Part shown: positions 21,431-32,175 of the stretch, piece after piece
Numbering within the stretch: the stretch's first letter is position 1
Layout: each line of letters opens with the position of its first letter
Program-made: the position numbers and the translations under genes
From: Topomyia yanbarensis
Lineage: Eukaryota > Arthropoda > Insecta > Diptera > Culicidae
NCBI RefSeq assembly: GCF_030247195.1
Contig: NC_080670.1
Span: forward strand, 37,539,934 to 37,603,933
DNA length: 64,000 nucleotides
Reading direction: 5' to 3'
Notes under the pieces: model-generated
What the model was told of the DNA's origin: nothing
The model's input: only the letters and a program-made list of their open reading frames with translations
Database searches by the model: none

Positions 21431-22636
21431 ACACAATTCAGGAATTTTGTCACTTTCTCGAAACTTCCGGTTCCACCTCAAGTTCCTCTATTTTCCCAGG
21501 AATGAAACTATTTTAATGTGATTCCTAAGAATATTTCACACTAAAAGTAGTAAATTAAATAATAATTTATTGTTAAATGGAGTTGATATGAGCGATATAA
21601 TGATAAAAATGTGAAATAGAGGCAACTGTTTGATTGTTTGTACTACTTGTCAGAAAATTTGATGTGTATGAATTTTACCGGTAACGAATCTATTTTTATT
21701 ATGTTTATTTTTCCACGTTCAACAAGGTACAGTTCATTAAAATTGAGTGAAGAATAAAAAAATTGTGAGTGAAATTTAATATGAATAACAAAAGGCCCTA
21801 TAACCCCAACTTCCCGTATTCGGACAAAGGTCAAAAAGGTACCGTTCGATTTCTGAGATTTTCTCACATTAGAAAAACTGCAAAATATGTATGAGTTGCA
21901 TCACGGAGCAGAAAAATTATTGAAAATAGTGGATTTTGGGGATAAAATGGCCGAGGACCCCACTTTCCCGTATTTTTCGAGAAACAAAAATATCTCCATT
22001 CAAATAATAAGGTTATTCCCTTTAAAAAGGTATGAATTGTAATTTTCTGAGTCCTATTTCAAAAGTTATAGCATTTAACATATTTTTCCTCCATTTTTTC
22101 CCATAGTATCAATTTTAAAAATTTCAAGCGAAGTGGGCGGGGGTCTAGAATTGTCCAAATGATGTGAAATTTGGCATCCGAGCTTACTTTGACATTTGTC
22201 ACAATATGAGAGGGGGGCCTTTGAGAATTCAAAAAAAAACTTTTTTTGCAATGCCCTAATAATTAGTGGGAGGGAGAAGATGCGTCGGGAACCATCTAAC
22301 TTATTTTAGTATACGGGATGGATAAAGGGAATGCATGTGGGAGGTTGGTCTGAGACGATGGTGGTGAGAGAAGGGGGGGGGGGGGGGGCGATTGAGAGGT
22401 AGGAGGTGGAGGGGTAGATGGATGATTCAACACCGAACTTCATACTATACCTTCCATTTGAGACTAGGTTAGTGAAATGCACAGAAGTGGCTTTAGATCT
22501 GGAATTTGCCCGAAACCCCGGGACTTTCGGAATTATCGATAGTGGACAATACATTCCAATAATTTTAGATTCGCCATCAGTTCAGTTTGATGTTCATTTC
22601 AATAGATTTTAAAGCTATGAGGTAGTACGATTGTAC
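21431..22636. other. Intronic, nothing recognised
   Basis: AT-rich intron sequence, with a run of about fifteen G residues near 22374-22388. Phrases CCCAACTTCCCGTATT (about 21803) and CCCCACTTTCCCGTATT (about 21958) form a loose direct repeat. No coding or complete element can be supported. Confidence 0.45.
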
Positions 22637-23282
22637 CGGTTTATATGAGAAATTCCTATGTTACCAGAATAACCAACCTGTAACTCCGGAACCAAAAGTC
22701 AGAAGTGAATGAAATTCAATAGCATCCAATGAGAGTATTATATCTTTCATTTGAAATCAAGTTCGTAAACATGGGTTAAGAATTTGTTGGGAAATAAGTG
22801 TGACATTAGCTCAGGAACTTGGCGAGTTCCCAGGGGGCATCAAGATCCTTCATAGGTGACCAATGTGGTCAAAACTACTTTAATTGGTCATTAGTGATCT
22901 AGACCCGTAAATCCAAGTAATGTTGAACGTATTTGAACATGTATTACATCAGACGGACATCATAGGGTTGCCAGTTTATATGGAAATTTGCTGTGTGACC
23001 ACGCTCTTCAACCCGTAACTCCGGAACCGGAAGTTTGATCAACTAAAGATTCAATAGCGTGGGAGCGTTATACCTTTCATTTGAAACTGAGTTTGTGCAA
23101 ATCGGTTCAGCCATCTCTGAGAAAATTGAGTGACATTATTTGACACACACACATACATACACACACAGTCATTTTGCGATCTCGACGAACTGAATCGAAT
23201 GGGATATGGCCGGGCCTCGGCTGGAAAATTGATTTTTGGAGCGATTGCATAGCTTTTCTTTATATGAGAAAGGCAAAAAGGA
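22637..23282 (+). repeat. Unclassified interspersed repeat, copy D (most complete)
   Basis: This is the only copy with no recognised insertion. It shows the full order: AACCAACCTGTAACTCCGGA, GGGGGCATCAAGATCC, CCAATGTGGTCAAAAC, a second CCGTAACTCCGGAACCGG, CATTTGAAACTGAG, a CA/TACA microsatellite (23143-23172), CGATCTCGACGAACTGAA, GGCCTCGGCTGGAAAATTG, and terminus TATATGAGAAAGGCAAAAAG at about 23261-23280. There is no open frame of note. The family is unidentified. Confidence 0.8.
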
Positions 23283-23785
23283 CAATTGCCTCACTAGGTG
23301 GAACTAAATATGTATTTGCCGTTAGTGCTATAATCGCTATCCGGAATATTAACTTCGTGTTCCGGAAATCGCGCAACCGAGTCTACGTATATGATCCAAC
23401 ACTACGATCGTTGACTTCAAGTTTGGTTCTATACGATTGAGTCTCCGAGAGATGAAATATTTTCTAAAGATGAAAATGGAGCTTAGGTTTACGGAATTCG
23501 CCCATATTCAATTTCATCACCTGCGTCAATCAGTACCGGTATGGTTAAACACGTTAGCCTAAGTGAAGAGATTCATTTTGTGGAACAACCTAAGACACCT
23601 GGTTGTTAATGACATCGTTGTAAACAAGATTACCGTGTATATAAAATATGATGAAATAGTAGTACGACTACACGACCGGGCACCGAGTACATGCTTCAAG
23701 TAGATGTCTCAATATGAACAATTCGGACAAGAGAAAATCCGTTATATCTTATTTTTGGGGAAACTTCTTCTCAGGTATTCCTAAC

Positions 23786-24921
23786 TAGGGTTGTGGTACC
23801 GGTAATACCGGTACGGAAAATCCCGGAAATACCGACCCACATTTGGTACCGTAATACCGGTACTGAACAAAAGCCAGTACCGGTATTTTCGGTACCATAC
23901 AATTTTTTATGCAAAATATATGGACTCTTTAGGGGGACCTATTTCAAAATCTCGGTCTGCAAGATGACTTTTAATTATATTAATTACCTTCAGGATAAAT
24001 CGTTGAGCTAACACCTTTGTGGGGGAATGAGGTGGGGCCATCATCATAATAATTCTAAAATCTAAACATTACTAGCTCCCGTTGTACTGAATGGTATGCT
24101 TGAATTCCAGCACTATTTGTCGAAATTAAATTTTAACGATCTTGTAGTAAATTTCAAAATATTGACATCTAGCGTGAGAGACGTCAAAATTTGCTTTGAT
24201 TTTTTTATTAACGACATTTTGATTGGTTTCCATTATTCACTGGGTAACGCGTAATCAGAATATGGTCTAAATCATGTCTGTATTTGGTTTGCTCTTAATC
24301 TTTATCTATAAAAGAACGAACAGCGATTTAGTAGCTAACAAATTTAGACTTGGTGAACTGCTTCAAATGGGGCGATTTGTAATTATTGGTGATCGGAAAA
24401 TTCAGCAAAACTCCATAGTTTACAGGAAAGCAAGGAGCCTTAGTATGCATTAATGAATAGTAGGCAAACGACATAAAGGTCGAAACCAATTTACAGAAAA
24501 GCAAGAGAGGAAATGCGAGCAACCTGCTCGGATTTACTGCCATTCTCGCTTTGATTTACTGTTGTTAATATGATTTCCTACATTTACCATCTGTTGAAGT
24601 CGACGAAAGTCGCACCGCTTAGCAGTTATTGATTTCAAAGTGGCCAAGATTTCGAAATAAAAGAAGGTGCCGCATACGAAAAATATCTTCTGTGAAATGA
24701 GTCATGCCATTCCGAAGCATATAAAAACAATAAACACGTTGTTTTGATCAGAACAAATCAATGATCTGAGAATAAGGTCATCAGTTTGAGCATTCAATTT
24801 CACTTTGAAGTTTCTTCGAATTTAAAAAAAAAATATTCGAGTACCCGTACTTTACCGGTACTGAGAGCTTCAATACCGTAGTACCGGTTCTCGCCAAAAA
24901 GGGTCGGTGCTGCGAACCCTA
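23786..24921. mobile_element. hAT-like element, 1136 bp, TSD TTCCTAAC
   Basis: The 8-bp duplication TTCCTAAC lies at 23778-23785 and 24922-24929. Ends read TAGGGTTGTGG and GCGAACCCTA, a TAGGGTT inverted terminus. Both subterminal regions are loaded with TACCGGTA-type palindromes (about six at the left, four at the right). No transposase frame is present; the interior is AT-rich. Joining the flanks restores GGTATTCCTAACGTTATT. Confidence 0.85.
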
Positions 24922-25490
24922 TTCCTAACGTTATTTTCTGGTGGAGATGCGGATCAAAAGATCCTACCTGGCAAAAATTCATGACTCTTGGCACACACAA
25001 CAGATTACTACGCACTAGTATCGTAGTCAGATGGCACAACTTGTACGGAAAGCGCTCAGGAGAACGCATCACTACCGGTTAACCGCGGTTGTCCACTCAT
25101 ATACGGCAATCAAATTCAAAACACAATCTCCAATACCATGTCTCACACCACATACGTTTTCCATATTTGTTGCTACTATGACAACAACTGTAAAAGCAGC
25201 ACCCAGTACCTCCAAATCAACAATCAACCCTGTCAGTGCGAAAGTAAATATAAATGATGAATAATTTATACTCGTGACCTACAAAAGGTGAGGAAGAATG
25301 TATGATTACAAGCTTGATTCTTGACTACTTTAATGATGATGACATTGACGCGGACGACAACAGCTGAGTAGTAAATGTTTACCAGGATACGGTAGAGCAG
25401 TAAACAACGCGAAAGAAGGTTTCCACGCGCAATAGCATGTTGCGTGAACGAGATCTAATATCCGACCAGGAGAAAATAACTGGGCAATAA

Positions 25491-25926
25491 CCCGAGCATA
25501 CTATTTTTTGGTATTCATACCAAAACTTGGTATTAATTGAATATTATACCTCATTGAGGTATTAAGCAGGTATTGAAGAAACATTTTTCAATAACTGCTT
25601 AATACCTCAATGAGGTATAATACTTTATTTTAGTATTATTTATGTATTCCAGTGATTTTTTCAAATACCAAATCAATACCTTATTGAATACCTCCATAGA
25701 GTGAATTTTGTTACTGGAAGGTTGAAAAATGTTTTATTATTATTCAGGTATTATAATAACTCGTTTTATTATCAAATAGTTATTTGTAGAACATATCTGT
25801 GTTATTTTTTTTTTTTTTTTGGTATTTTACCTCTTATGTTGAGCTCATTTATACCATATTGTGGTAAACAGTCGTTGGTATTGATAACTAAATTTAGTAT
25901 TCCGCAGTTATTTTCTTCTGCTCGGG
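25491..25926. mobile_element. Palindromic MITE (GGTATT-rich), 436 bp
   Basis: The ends are CCCGAGCA and TGCTCGGG. The core holds a long hairpin in which ATTATACCTCATTGAGGTAT and TAAGCAGGTATTGAA are matched by their complements (about 25543-25625). GGTATT/AATACC words repeat throughout. No target duplication was convincing. Confidence 0.75.
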
Positions 25927-26145
25927 TACGGTTCCGTTAAGCTACAAAGTGTCTAATAAATGAAATAAATTTGAATAGTTTTGATAAAATTTTGATAAAA
26001 TTTTCACAAATTTCGTTTTAAATAATACATCATTGCGAAATAACATGGTTGCTATATTTGATCAAATTATTTTTAAGATGTTCGTTTTTATTTCTCGTTA
26101 TTGACTTTTGAATTCGTTTCTAACCTTTTCCCCCGCCGCAACCAG

Positions 26146-26402
26146 ATCTAGAGGATGCATTGGACGACGATGACGACGATGACGACACCAATCCGGAGGC
26201 CCGTTTCAAGAAGAAGAAAAAATTCCACCTGAAGCACAAACTGAAGAAGTACCTGCTGCCGCTGCTGTTGGCGTACAAGCTCAAGTTCATGATGATGTTC
26301 CCGGCGATGGTCGGCGGTCTGATACTGCTGGTGAAGGCCGCCGGTCTGGCCGGGTTCTTCTTCGCCCTGTTCGCGTCGGTTGTCAGCTTGCAGAAGCACT
26401 AG
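26146..26402 (+). CDS. Exon 2 of the Osiris-like gene (C-terminal)
   Basis: The acceptor AACCAG|ATC joins in phase 1 to exon 1: G + AT gives Asp, then Leu-Glu-Asp-Ala. The 85 residues comprise a run of eight Asp, a Lys-rich stretch (FKKKKKFHLKHKLKKYLL) and a hydrophobic segment of about 45 residues (LLPLLLAYKLKFMMMFPAMV, then GGLILLVKAAGLAGFFFALF), ending SLQKH and TAG at 26400-26402. The basic stretch followed by PLLL-x-KLK, a central GG and a K-x-A segment resembles the Osiris hydrophobic domain. GC content is much higher than in the flanking transposon DNA, as expected for a conserved exon. The protein probably enters the secretory pathway. The family call is tentative; the exon itself is well supported by phase and composition. 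Confidence 0.8.
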
Positions 26403-27397
26403 AGAGCACAACTGCTTGGCCGTGGCCAGGGTCAGCGGGGTGGGTGGGGCTAGGGTGAATGAACCGAATGAGTGCAAGCAGAATGAACTGATCCGAGTTT
26501 GGGGTGTTTTGGACGAAAGAAAAAAGTGAGCTAGCGTGACGCATTTTGCGGCGGCACTCGAAAGCAGCGCACTAATGACGAGCTTCTTATTTATTGTTTA
26601 CCTTAGGTCTGATCGTGGCACGCGTAACGTTAAACGAGGTGCGACCGAGCCGAAGCGAGAGTGAAAGATGCGAAGGGAAAGGGGCAGCCCAGCGAGCGTG
26701 AAATTGAGACGACCTTGATTGCAGGAGCAAAACTCACCGAAACGGAAAATACTCCACGATTTTAGTTGTTTAGTGGTTTGATGGTTTTGTATTGTTCGAG
26801 AGATAATTTATCGAGTGTCAGTACCCGTAAGTGGGTAGAATTACGCGAGTGAATAATTTTAAAACGGATTTACTATCGCTGCAGAAAATGGTCATGATTG
26901 CTGCTAGTTTTAACGATAGATTAAGCTATTTATTGTCGACAAGTGAAAAATGACCATATAAATGTAGATATTTTATTAAATTATTATTTTCAAATGTTAA
27001 CTAATTCTTCAGATGACAATCTCCACCCATATAAAATTCTTCAATAACCGTCGGCTAACTGCCTGCCTCTCTCGCTAAAAAAAATTAAGTACTAACAACG
27101 AACCGAAGTTGTAACGTGTGTAAAAAACATTTTTCGAAACCAAACTTCTGAAAAAAAGGAGAGAAGCGCGCGTGCCATAATTGCAGCCCGTATCGATGTC
27201 CAGCCCAGTAAGTGCGTGATGGAGAGCCTAATCTGCAAGTGTGCAATTATCGCGCGTGAGTCGGTGAAGTTTTCATTACTTATTACACAGCGAGAGCGCG
27301 GAGAGGCGATTTCCAAACACGCGAAATCATGTTTTAATGATGGTACCTGTAAGTCGTTTTTTTTCCTCGAGAGCGATATTTTCTTCGTGTAAATAAA
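26403..27397 (+). other. Probable 3' UTR with polyadenylation signal
   Basis: The sequence following the stop is free of recognised transposons and GC-richer than the surroundings for the first 300 bp. A canonical AATAAA occurs at 27392-27397, followed by GT-rich sequence. No closer AATAAA with good context was noted. The extent is inferred. Confidence 0.4.
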
Positions 27398-28300
27398 TCA
27401 TTAGGTGGAAGCCGCCTCCAGGTTTCGATAAATGAGGCAAGTAGTTTATGTATATTGAATGGTGTTTATTGGGTGGTAATTAAGAGGCCCGGTAATGTTA
27501 TTTTGATGATTTTTTCTATATTTGAATCTGGTCGTAGAGTGAAGAAGTAGTGCTCCGAATCTACGCTTTCGGGTGTAGGCTGCTGTAAACAAAATTATCT
27601 GATATGTGGGTAAAATGTTATCGAGTGTCGTTTTCCACAAAGAATCATTACATTTTATTTAAAAACTGAAAATTGTCTTTTCGCCAGCAAAATTGTATGA
27701 AAATCAATGAACGCAGATAACTCCAAGATTGTGCATGGGAGCCACGTTTCGTCCCCGCACCCTACTTAACCAGGAAGCATTAGAAGAAAGGTTTACATGC
27801 ACTTTCTCATGTATAAAATTGTCACACATGTTCAGACCCATTTCCATTTGCCGTTTCAGTTTCAACCCAGTAAGGGGACATCCATATATCTCGTGAAGAA
27901 TTGTGGGGAGGGGATGGGTCACGAGAAAGTCCACGCGTGTCCATGGGGAGGGTATTGGCAATGTACACGTGGGCTTTTCATTATATTTTTGTCTTTGATG
28001 AGAAAACGAAACAAATTGGTATCGCTATTGGTGTGAGCGCTTCTCTTCAGTTTTTTTTCAAGATTTTGAAATAGTCAAAGTGCTTATAACAGCATAGGAT
28101 GCGAGTGTGCATGCATGTCTGAAAATTGAAAACATTGATTACAACTACCATCAAAAACTAACTTTGTAAAATCTCACTAATTTTGGATTTCAAAACTTGT
28201 GGTTGAAATTACGAATCAATTCAATAATCTATAGGATACTTAAATTTTGTGTTATTATGATGAATCATTAAAACTTAAATAAAAAAGCTCATAAATCGTT
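27398..28300. other. Intergenic, nothing firm
   Basis: At about 27870-27955, GGGACATCCATATA...ACGAGAAAGTCCACGCGTGT resembles the end of a common insect MITE class, but no inverted partner was found. Nothing else is supported. Confidence 0.35.
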
Positions 28301-28431
28301 CAGAGATGAGATATTTCACAACCTGCAACCGAACTAAAAAATCTGCAAATATCTGCGTAATCAAAAAAAAAATGCAGCTAAAATTAAAAGTTTGCGAATT
28401 TGCAGATATGTCTGCAAATCTCGCATCTCTG
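28301..28431. mobile_element. Small inverted-repeat element (CAGAGATG ends)
   Basis: The left end CAGAGATGAGA and the right end, inverted CCAGAGATGCGAGATTT, match. TCTGCAAATATCTGC near 28340 and TTGCAGATATGTCTGC near 28400 form inner inverted blocks. Ends starting CAGAG suggest hAT, but the flanks do not show a duplication. Confidence 0.5.
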
Positions 28432-29171
28432 GTGGAAAGAGAAGTCATCGCATATTTCACACACACAGTCGTGAGGAAGTGAATTGCATACACGTGTCTA
28501 GTACCCAAGACGGAACAGGTGTGCACATTTTTTCAGTGTGTGAGTGCGGTTGTCATTTTTCTTTGATGAAGCCAAAAAAACAAGAGGATATGAAGAAGAA
28601 AATCACAAACAATTGACGTAGCGGGCCCTTCTGTTGCCATAAATTTTGTTTCGGTTCGGTCATAGTTAATTTAATCGGTTTTTTTAGGTAAAAAGTCTCC
28701 ATAAGTGTTCTAATCGATAGATCCGAAGTGAAGCTCGGCCTTTTCTCACTTTTCATCGTGCGCCAAAGAATCAGGATGCTCGTTCGGATGTTGATGTTTA
28801 CTTCAAGGGCCCCGGCCGCCATGCTTAATTTCGCAAGTATAATACTAATACACTCAAAAGTGTCAAATGTTCCCACCTTTCTCTCCATCTTGTCTAGTAC
28901 CTATAGGTGGAACGGTCCCCTATTATTGGCTCGAACCAAAACTCGTAGATATGTCAATTGACGATAGGTTCTACCGGAATGTTCATTTGTGTTTATATTT
29001 TGCTAGCGTTGCCAATTTTATTTCGTTTCCACCATCCAATGTGGCTACGCCACATCACTTTTGCGCGTGCTGTCCACTAGAGATAGTCCCTATGTTTGAG
29101 TAAGCCGGGGCAACGAGGGGATCACAGGTTCGCTTGCTTCCGATGGCGGGTAGGCGATCATCGGATCGGTT
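28432..29171. other. Intergenic, nothing recognised
   Basis: No supported gene or element. Open frames are short and lack domains. Confidence 0.45.
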
Positions 29172-29235
29172 TTATCACTGGAGCCGGAATACGAATTAGA
29201 ACCAGCCAGCATTCCGGCTGAGCTTAACTGGGAAG
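29172..29235. mobile_element. Half copy of the CCCAGT-end palindromic MITE
   Basis: CACTGGAGCCGGAATAC, AACCAGCCAGCATTCCGGCT and GAGCTTAACTGGGA match one arm of the element at 52583-52943 (CACTGGAGCCGGAATACTAA, AACCAGCTAGTATTCCGG, CTGAACTTATTGGG). Only one arm is present. It sits at the 3' edge of the antisense LOA-like LINE. Confidence 0.65.
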
Positions 29236-29601
29236 ATTTCGCCACCTGGGAGCAAGTTTGACGCTATGGAATGAACTTTGTTCACTTTCGACAAGATTTG
29301 ATTCGTGCCAACCACATCCAGCCAGGTGGAACTACGGTATTTGTTGATGAAACTGCTTCTCTGCCTATCAGGAATCAGAATATATTGGCTTAAATGGCAC
29401 GTTCCCCGAATGTAATCGGGGATTTGTGCCTTGCCTTGTGTTTTCATCATTTCCTGAGCGGAAGAAAAGGAGAAGGAGGTGTGGGGAAGTAGAATTGGAA
29501 GGGTGGGAAAAATAACAGCACAAAAACAAAAAACAAACAACAGGTTAGTTAACCTCACAAGTAGTTCAACTCGCCTGCGAGTAAGCCTAAAGCTCTTTAC
29601 C

Positions 29602-29990
29602 TCATGGGATAAGAAACTTTAGTATGTCTCTGAGTTTCAGTCGTCCAAACATGGTGTCGTCTATGTAAGGACGGGCGAAAACTCTAAATCGCAATTGCGC
29701 TACTGCTGGACAGTTGCATATCAGATGATATGAGGTTTCCTTGGTCGGCACATGAAAAAGACTTAGCGCGCTGAATAGTTGCCATGTGATGCAGTGTCCG
29801 GTTAAAGCCCTGGTTAGCATGCCGCGGTGGAGCTTCGCAAAATGTAGATTTTTCGAAATCACTGCGCACGGTTGTTCTAGGAACGCTTTTGTTTGGCGAT
29901 ACGTTTGTAGATTTTTCCAATAATTGTGGTGCTCGGACGAGGCCCTGGACCGTATTTTTTACCTTATCCAACTTGTCGAAATTTGCAGCG
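29602..29990 (-). pseudogene. LOA-like ORF2 C-terminal zinc region
   Basis: The minus-strand frame carries LHRGMLTRALTGHC, then FHVPTKETSYHLICNCPAVA, a histidine/cysteine knuckle with the usual spacing of I/LOA C-termini, ending near KLRDILKFLIP at 29602. Upstream (29700-29970) a shifted frame continues the linker from RNase H. The conserved C-x2-C at the start of the knuckle is degraded. Confidence 0.65.
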
Positions 29991-29999
29991 CGGGCTAAG

Positions 30000-30537
30000 G
30001 ACCAAAGAAGTTAATCGCTGAACCTGCCCTGGCCAATTCGTCAGCCCATTCATTTCCAGTAATACCGGAATATCCGGGAACTCAGACAAGGTAGATAGTA
30101 TTGACAATGCTTAGTTATTCGATTTGGGTTCGGCACGCGATCACTGCCTTGGACCGTGATTTGTCTGAGTTAAGGGCCTTGATTGCAGCCTGATTATCGG
30201 AGCAGAAGTTTATAACTCTGCCGGACAAACTCAGTTAAAGGGCCGATTGTAACCCGCACATAACCGCAAAGATTTCTGCTTGGAATACAGTATAGTATCT
30301 ACCTAGTGAGTGAGATTGTTCCAATCTCATTTCACGACAGTAGACACCAGCACCAGCACGTCCCTTCATCAGAGAACCGTCAGTGTAACAAACCAGTTGC
30401 GTTTGTTGTTGTCTTTGCATATAGCCAGACAACCAATCCTCTCGAGAGGGAATCTTCACATGGAATGTCCTGCAAGGAAAACTACATGTGAGTGTAATAT
30501 CGGTGGGAGCAAGAATATCTTCACCCCATGTAACCAT
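30000..30537 (-). pseudogene. LOA-like LINE RNase H domain
   Basis: The intact frame 30537-30235 has CYTDGSLMKGRAGAGVYC (first catalytic Asp) and FQAEIFAVMCGLQSAL (catalytic Glu), then a stop. In other frames downstream, an FCSDNQAAI-like segment (third acidic residue) is read near 30210, and GITGNEWADELARAGSA (last Asp) near 30000-30080. All four RNase H positions can be recognised, but frameshifts separate them. The segment before the first Asp (PSREDWLSG) is typical of LOA-clade elements. Confidence 0.75.
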
Positions 30538-30651
30538 TTATGACCACAATCGTGTATGACTGGTAGCAAGATCAACATGGCTACTGTTCCAAAGCCCCGC
30601 CCTGCAGTATGTATTCAGATGATAGTGCTTCTTGTTTGAGGTGTATGTGTA

Positions 30652-31229
30652 ACGTATGCGGAATGGAATTTGGACAACGCTTCCAGCATTAAAACAAAAA
30701 TGCAACCCTGTGCAAGGCACCATACTAAACGTCATATTCTAGGCACACTTATTTTAAACATCCAGTGTTAATTTCGACCCGCTAGGAGATACCACGTGAC
30801 CAAAATGGCAGCGAACGTCTAATCTGGCACCTAGCTATTATGCCAAAAAGAAGTTTTGGCGCATTGGAGGATTATGGCATACTTTTTGTACAAAAGGCTG
30901 AAAACCCTCCAAATGTACCACAACTGCGTCCAAATGAGGATTTGTGTAATTTGAAGCAGAGAGTATATGCCAATAATTTTCGACATAAAACTAACAAACA
31001 TGATAGTCAAAATTAAGAAAGAAATTAAGAATATGCCAACATCAATTTTTTCAACTCCTTTGCAAAAAGATCCTGCAAACTGCCATAAACCTTTTCGAAT
31101 GGGCTCAATTTTTTTTCTACATTAAGTTAATAAGCTGACAAATGTTTTCATATAGAGTGAACATTCAATAAAGAGTTTTGTACAAAAAAATGCCTTTTGG
31201 ATTTTGTCCAAATTTTATTCCGCATACGT
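30652..31229. mobile_element. TA-flanked TIR element, 578 bp, inside the LOA-like LINE
   Basis: The ends are ACGTATGCGGAATGGAATTT and, inverted, ACGTATGCGGAATAAAATTT. They are followed on each arm by GGACAA, and the element is flanked by TA on both sides (30650-30651 and 31230-31231). LINE coding similarity stops at one edge (ALLNIKPL) and resumes at the other (GLWNSSHVDLATSHTRLWS), so it interrupts the LINE. TA target suggests a Tc1/mariner-like or other TA-targeting family. No transposase. Confidence 0.75.
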
Positions 31230-31231
31230 TA

Positions 31232-32150
31232 ATGGTTTGATATTTAGAAGAGCCTCAAGAGCAGCAGTCGGAGTTGTGGTGAAAGTACCAGTCAACGCCA
31301 AGAGCGCCATTGTTTGCAGATGGTTTAACTTTGACTGGACTGTCATCACCTGTCCCCTCTGCCACCACAAAAGGCATCCGTATGACAATATTGGACGTAC
31401 AATTGTCGTGTAAATCCAATAGATGTGTTTAGGTTTAAGACCCCAGGCTTTTCCAAAAGTTCATCTGCACTGCCCGACAGCCATTCTCGCTTTCTTGACT
31501 TAGAACTCAATGTGAGCAGACCAGTTCAGTTTGGAATCCAGTATAACTCCAACATATTTGACTTGATCTACACACAGTAGCTCAGAATCAAAGAGTTGCA
31601 ATGGACGAACCCCGATTATTATTCGCATCTTCGTGAAAAGAACCTTGGGTTAACTGATAATTTAACTTGTCGACACCACTGTTCGACAGCTCTTAATGCC
31701 TGTTGCATTAAGTCAAAGATTGTTCCGATGCAAAGACCAGTAATTAGTATTTGATAATCGTCAGCAAACGTGTAGGTTGGAAATCCAAGCTCATTGAATT
31801 TCTTCAATAAGCCGTCGGCAACCAAGCTCCATAACAATGGTGACGGAACGCCACTCTGAGGACAACCGCAAATACTCAACTTCCGTATCTCAGCCTGTCG
31901 CAGTGACGAGCAAAGAATGCGGTTACTAAGCATTGCGTATCCAACCCGAGATACATGCAGATACCCCATGACCGCGCGTCGCTTCCAGAATAGACTGGAA
32001 GGACACATTGTCAAAAGTACCCTCAATATCTAAGAATACATCCAAGCTAGATTGCTTGAGCGTGAAGGCTTTCTCAATGTTGTAAACAACATCGTGAAGC
32101 AGAGTGATCGTGGATTTTCCACACAGATATGCATTTTATTGAACTAAACT
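31232..32150 (-). pseudogene. LOA-like LINE reverse transcriptase
   Basis: Motifs in order on the minus strand: NAYLCGKSTITLLHDVVYNI, then SSLDVFLDIEGTFDNVSFQS (first catalytic Asp), GCPQSGVPSPLLWSLVADGL, YTFADDYQILITG (catalytic FADD intact), VKYVGVILDSKLNWSAHIEF, and TIVRPILSYGCLLWWQRG. Several frameshifts and stops separate them. The GCPQ-G-V-SPLLW signature and the thumb motif are typical of the LOA clade. Confidence 0.82.
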
Positions 32151-32175
32151 AAGAGATGTCAAAATTGCTCTGCTG

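Larger units (their letters stand above)
14067..26145 (+). other. 12,079-bp intron filled with mobile elements
   Basis: The GT at 14067 and the AG ending at 26145 bound the intron. A pyrimidine-rich tract (about 26119-26137, CTAACCTTTTCCCCC) precedes the acceptor. At least ten insertions lie inside, from the TTAA MITE at 14481 to the palindromic MITE at 25926. The large R1-like LINE is antisense to the gene. Confidence 0.7.
29236..32175 (-). mobile_element. LOA/Lian-like LINE remnant
   Basis: On the minus strand the order is reverse transcriptase (32150-31232), connection, RNase H (about 30537-30000), C-terminal region (29990-29600) and a 3' UTR with CCTTCTCCTTTTC and TTGTTTTTTG phrases (29600-29240). 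Frameshifts and stops break it throughout. A TA-flanked TIR element interrupts it at 30652-31229. The 5' part (first ORF, endonuclease, early fingers) is missing; the coding homology stops at the TIR element at 32176. Confidence 0.75.
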
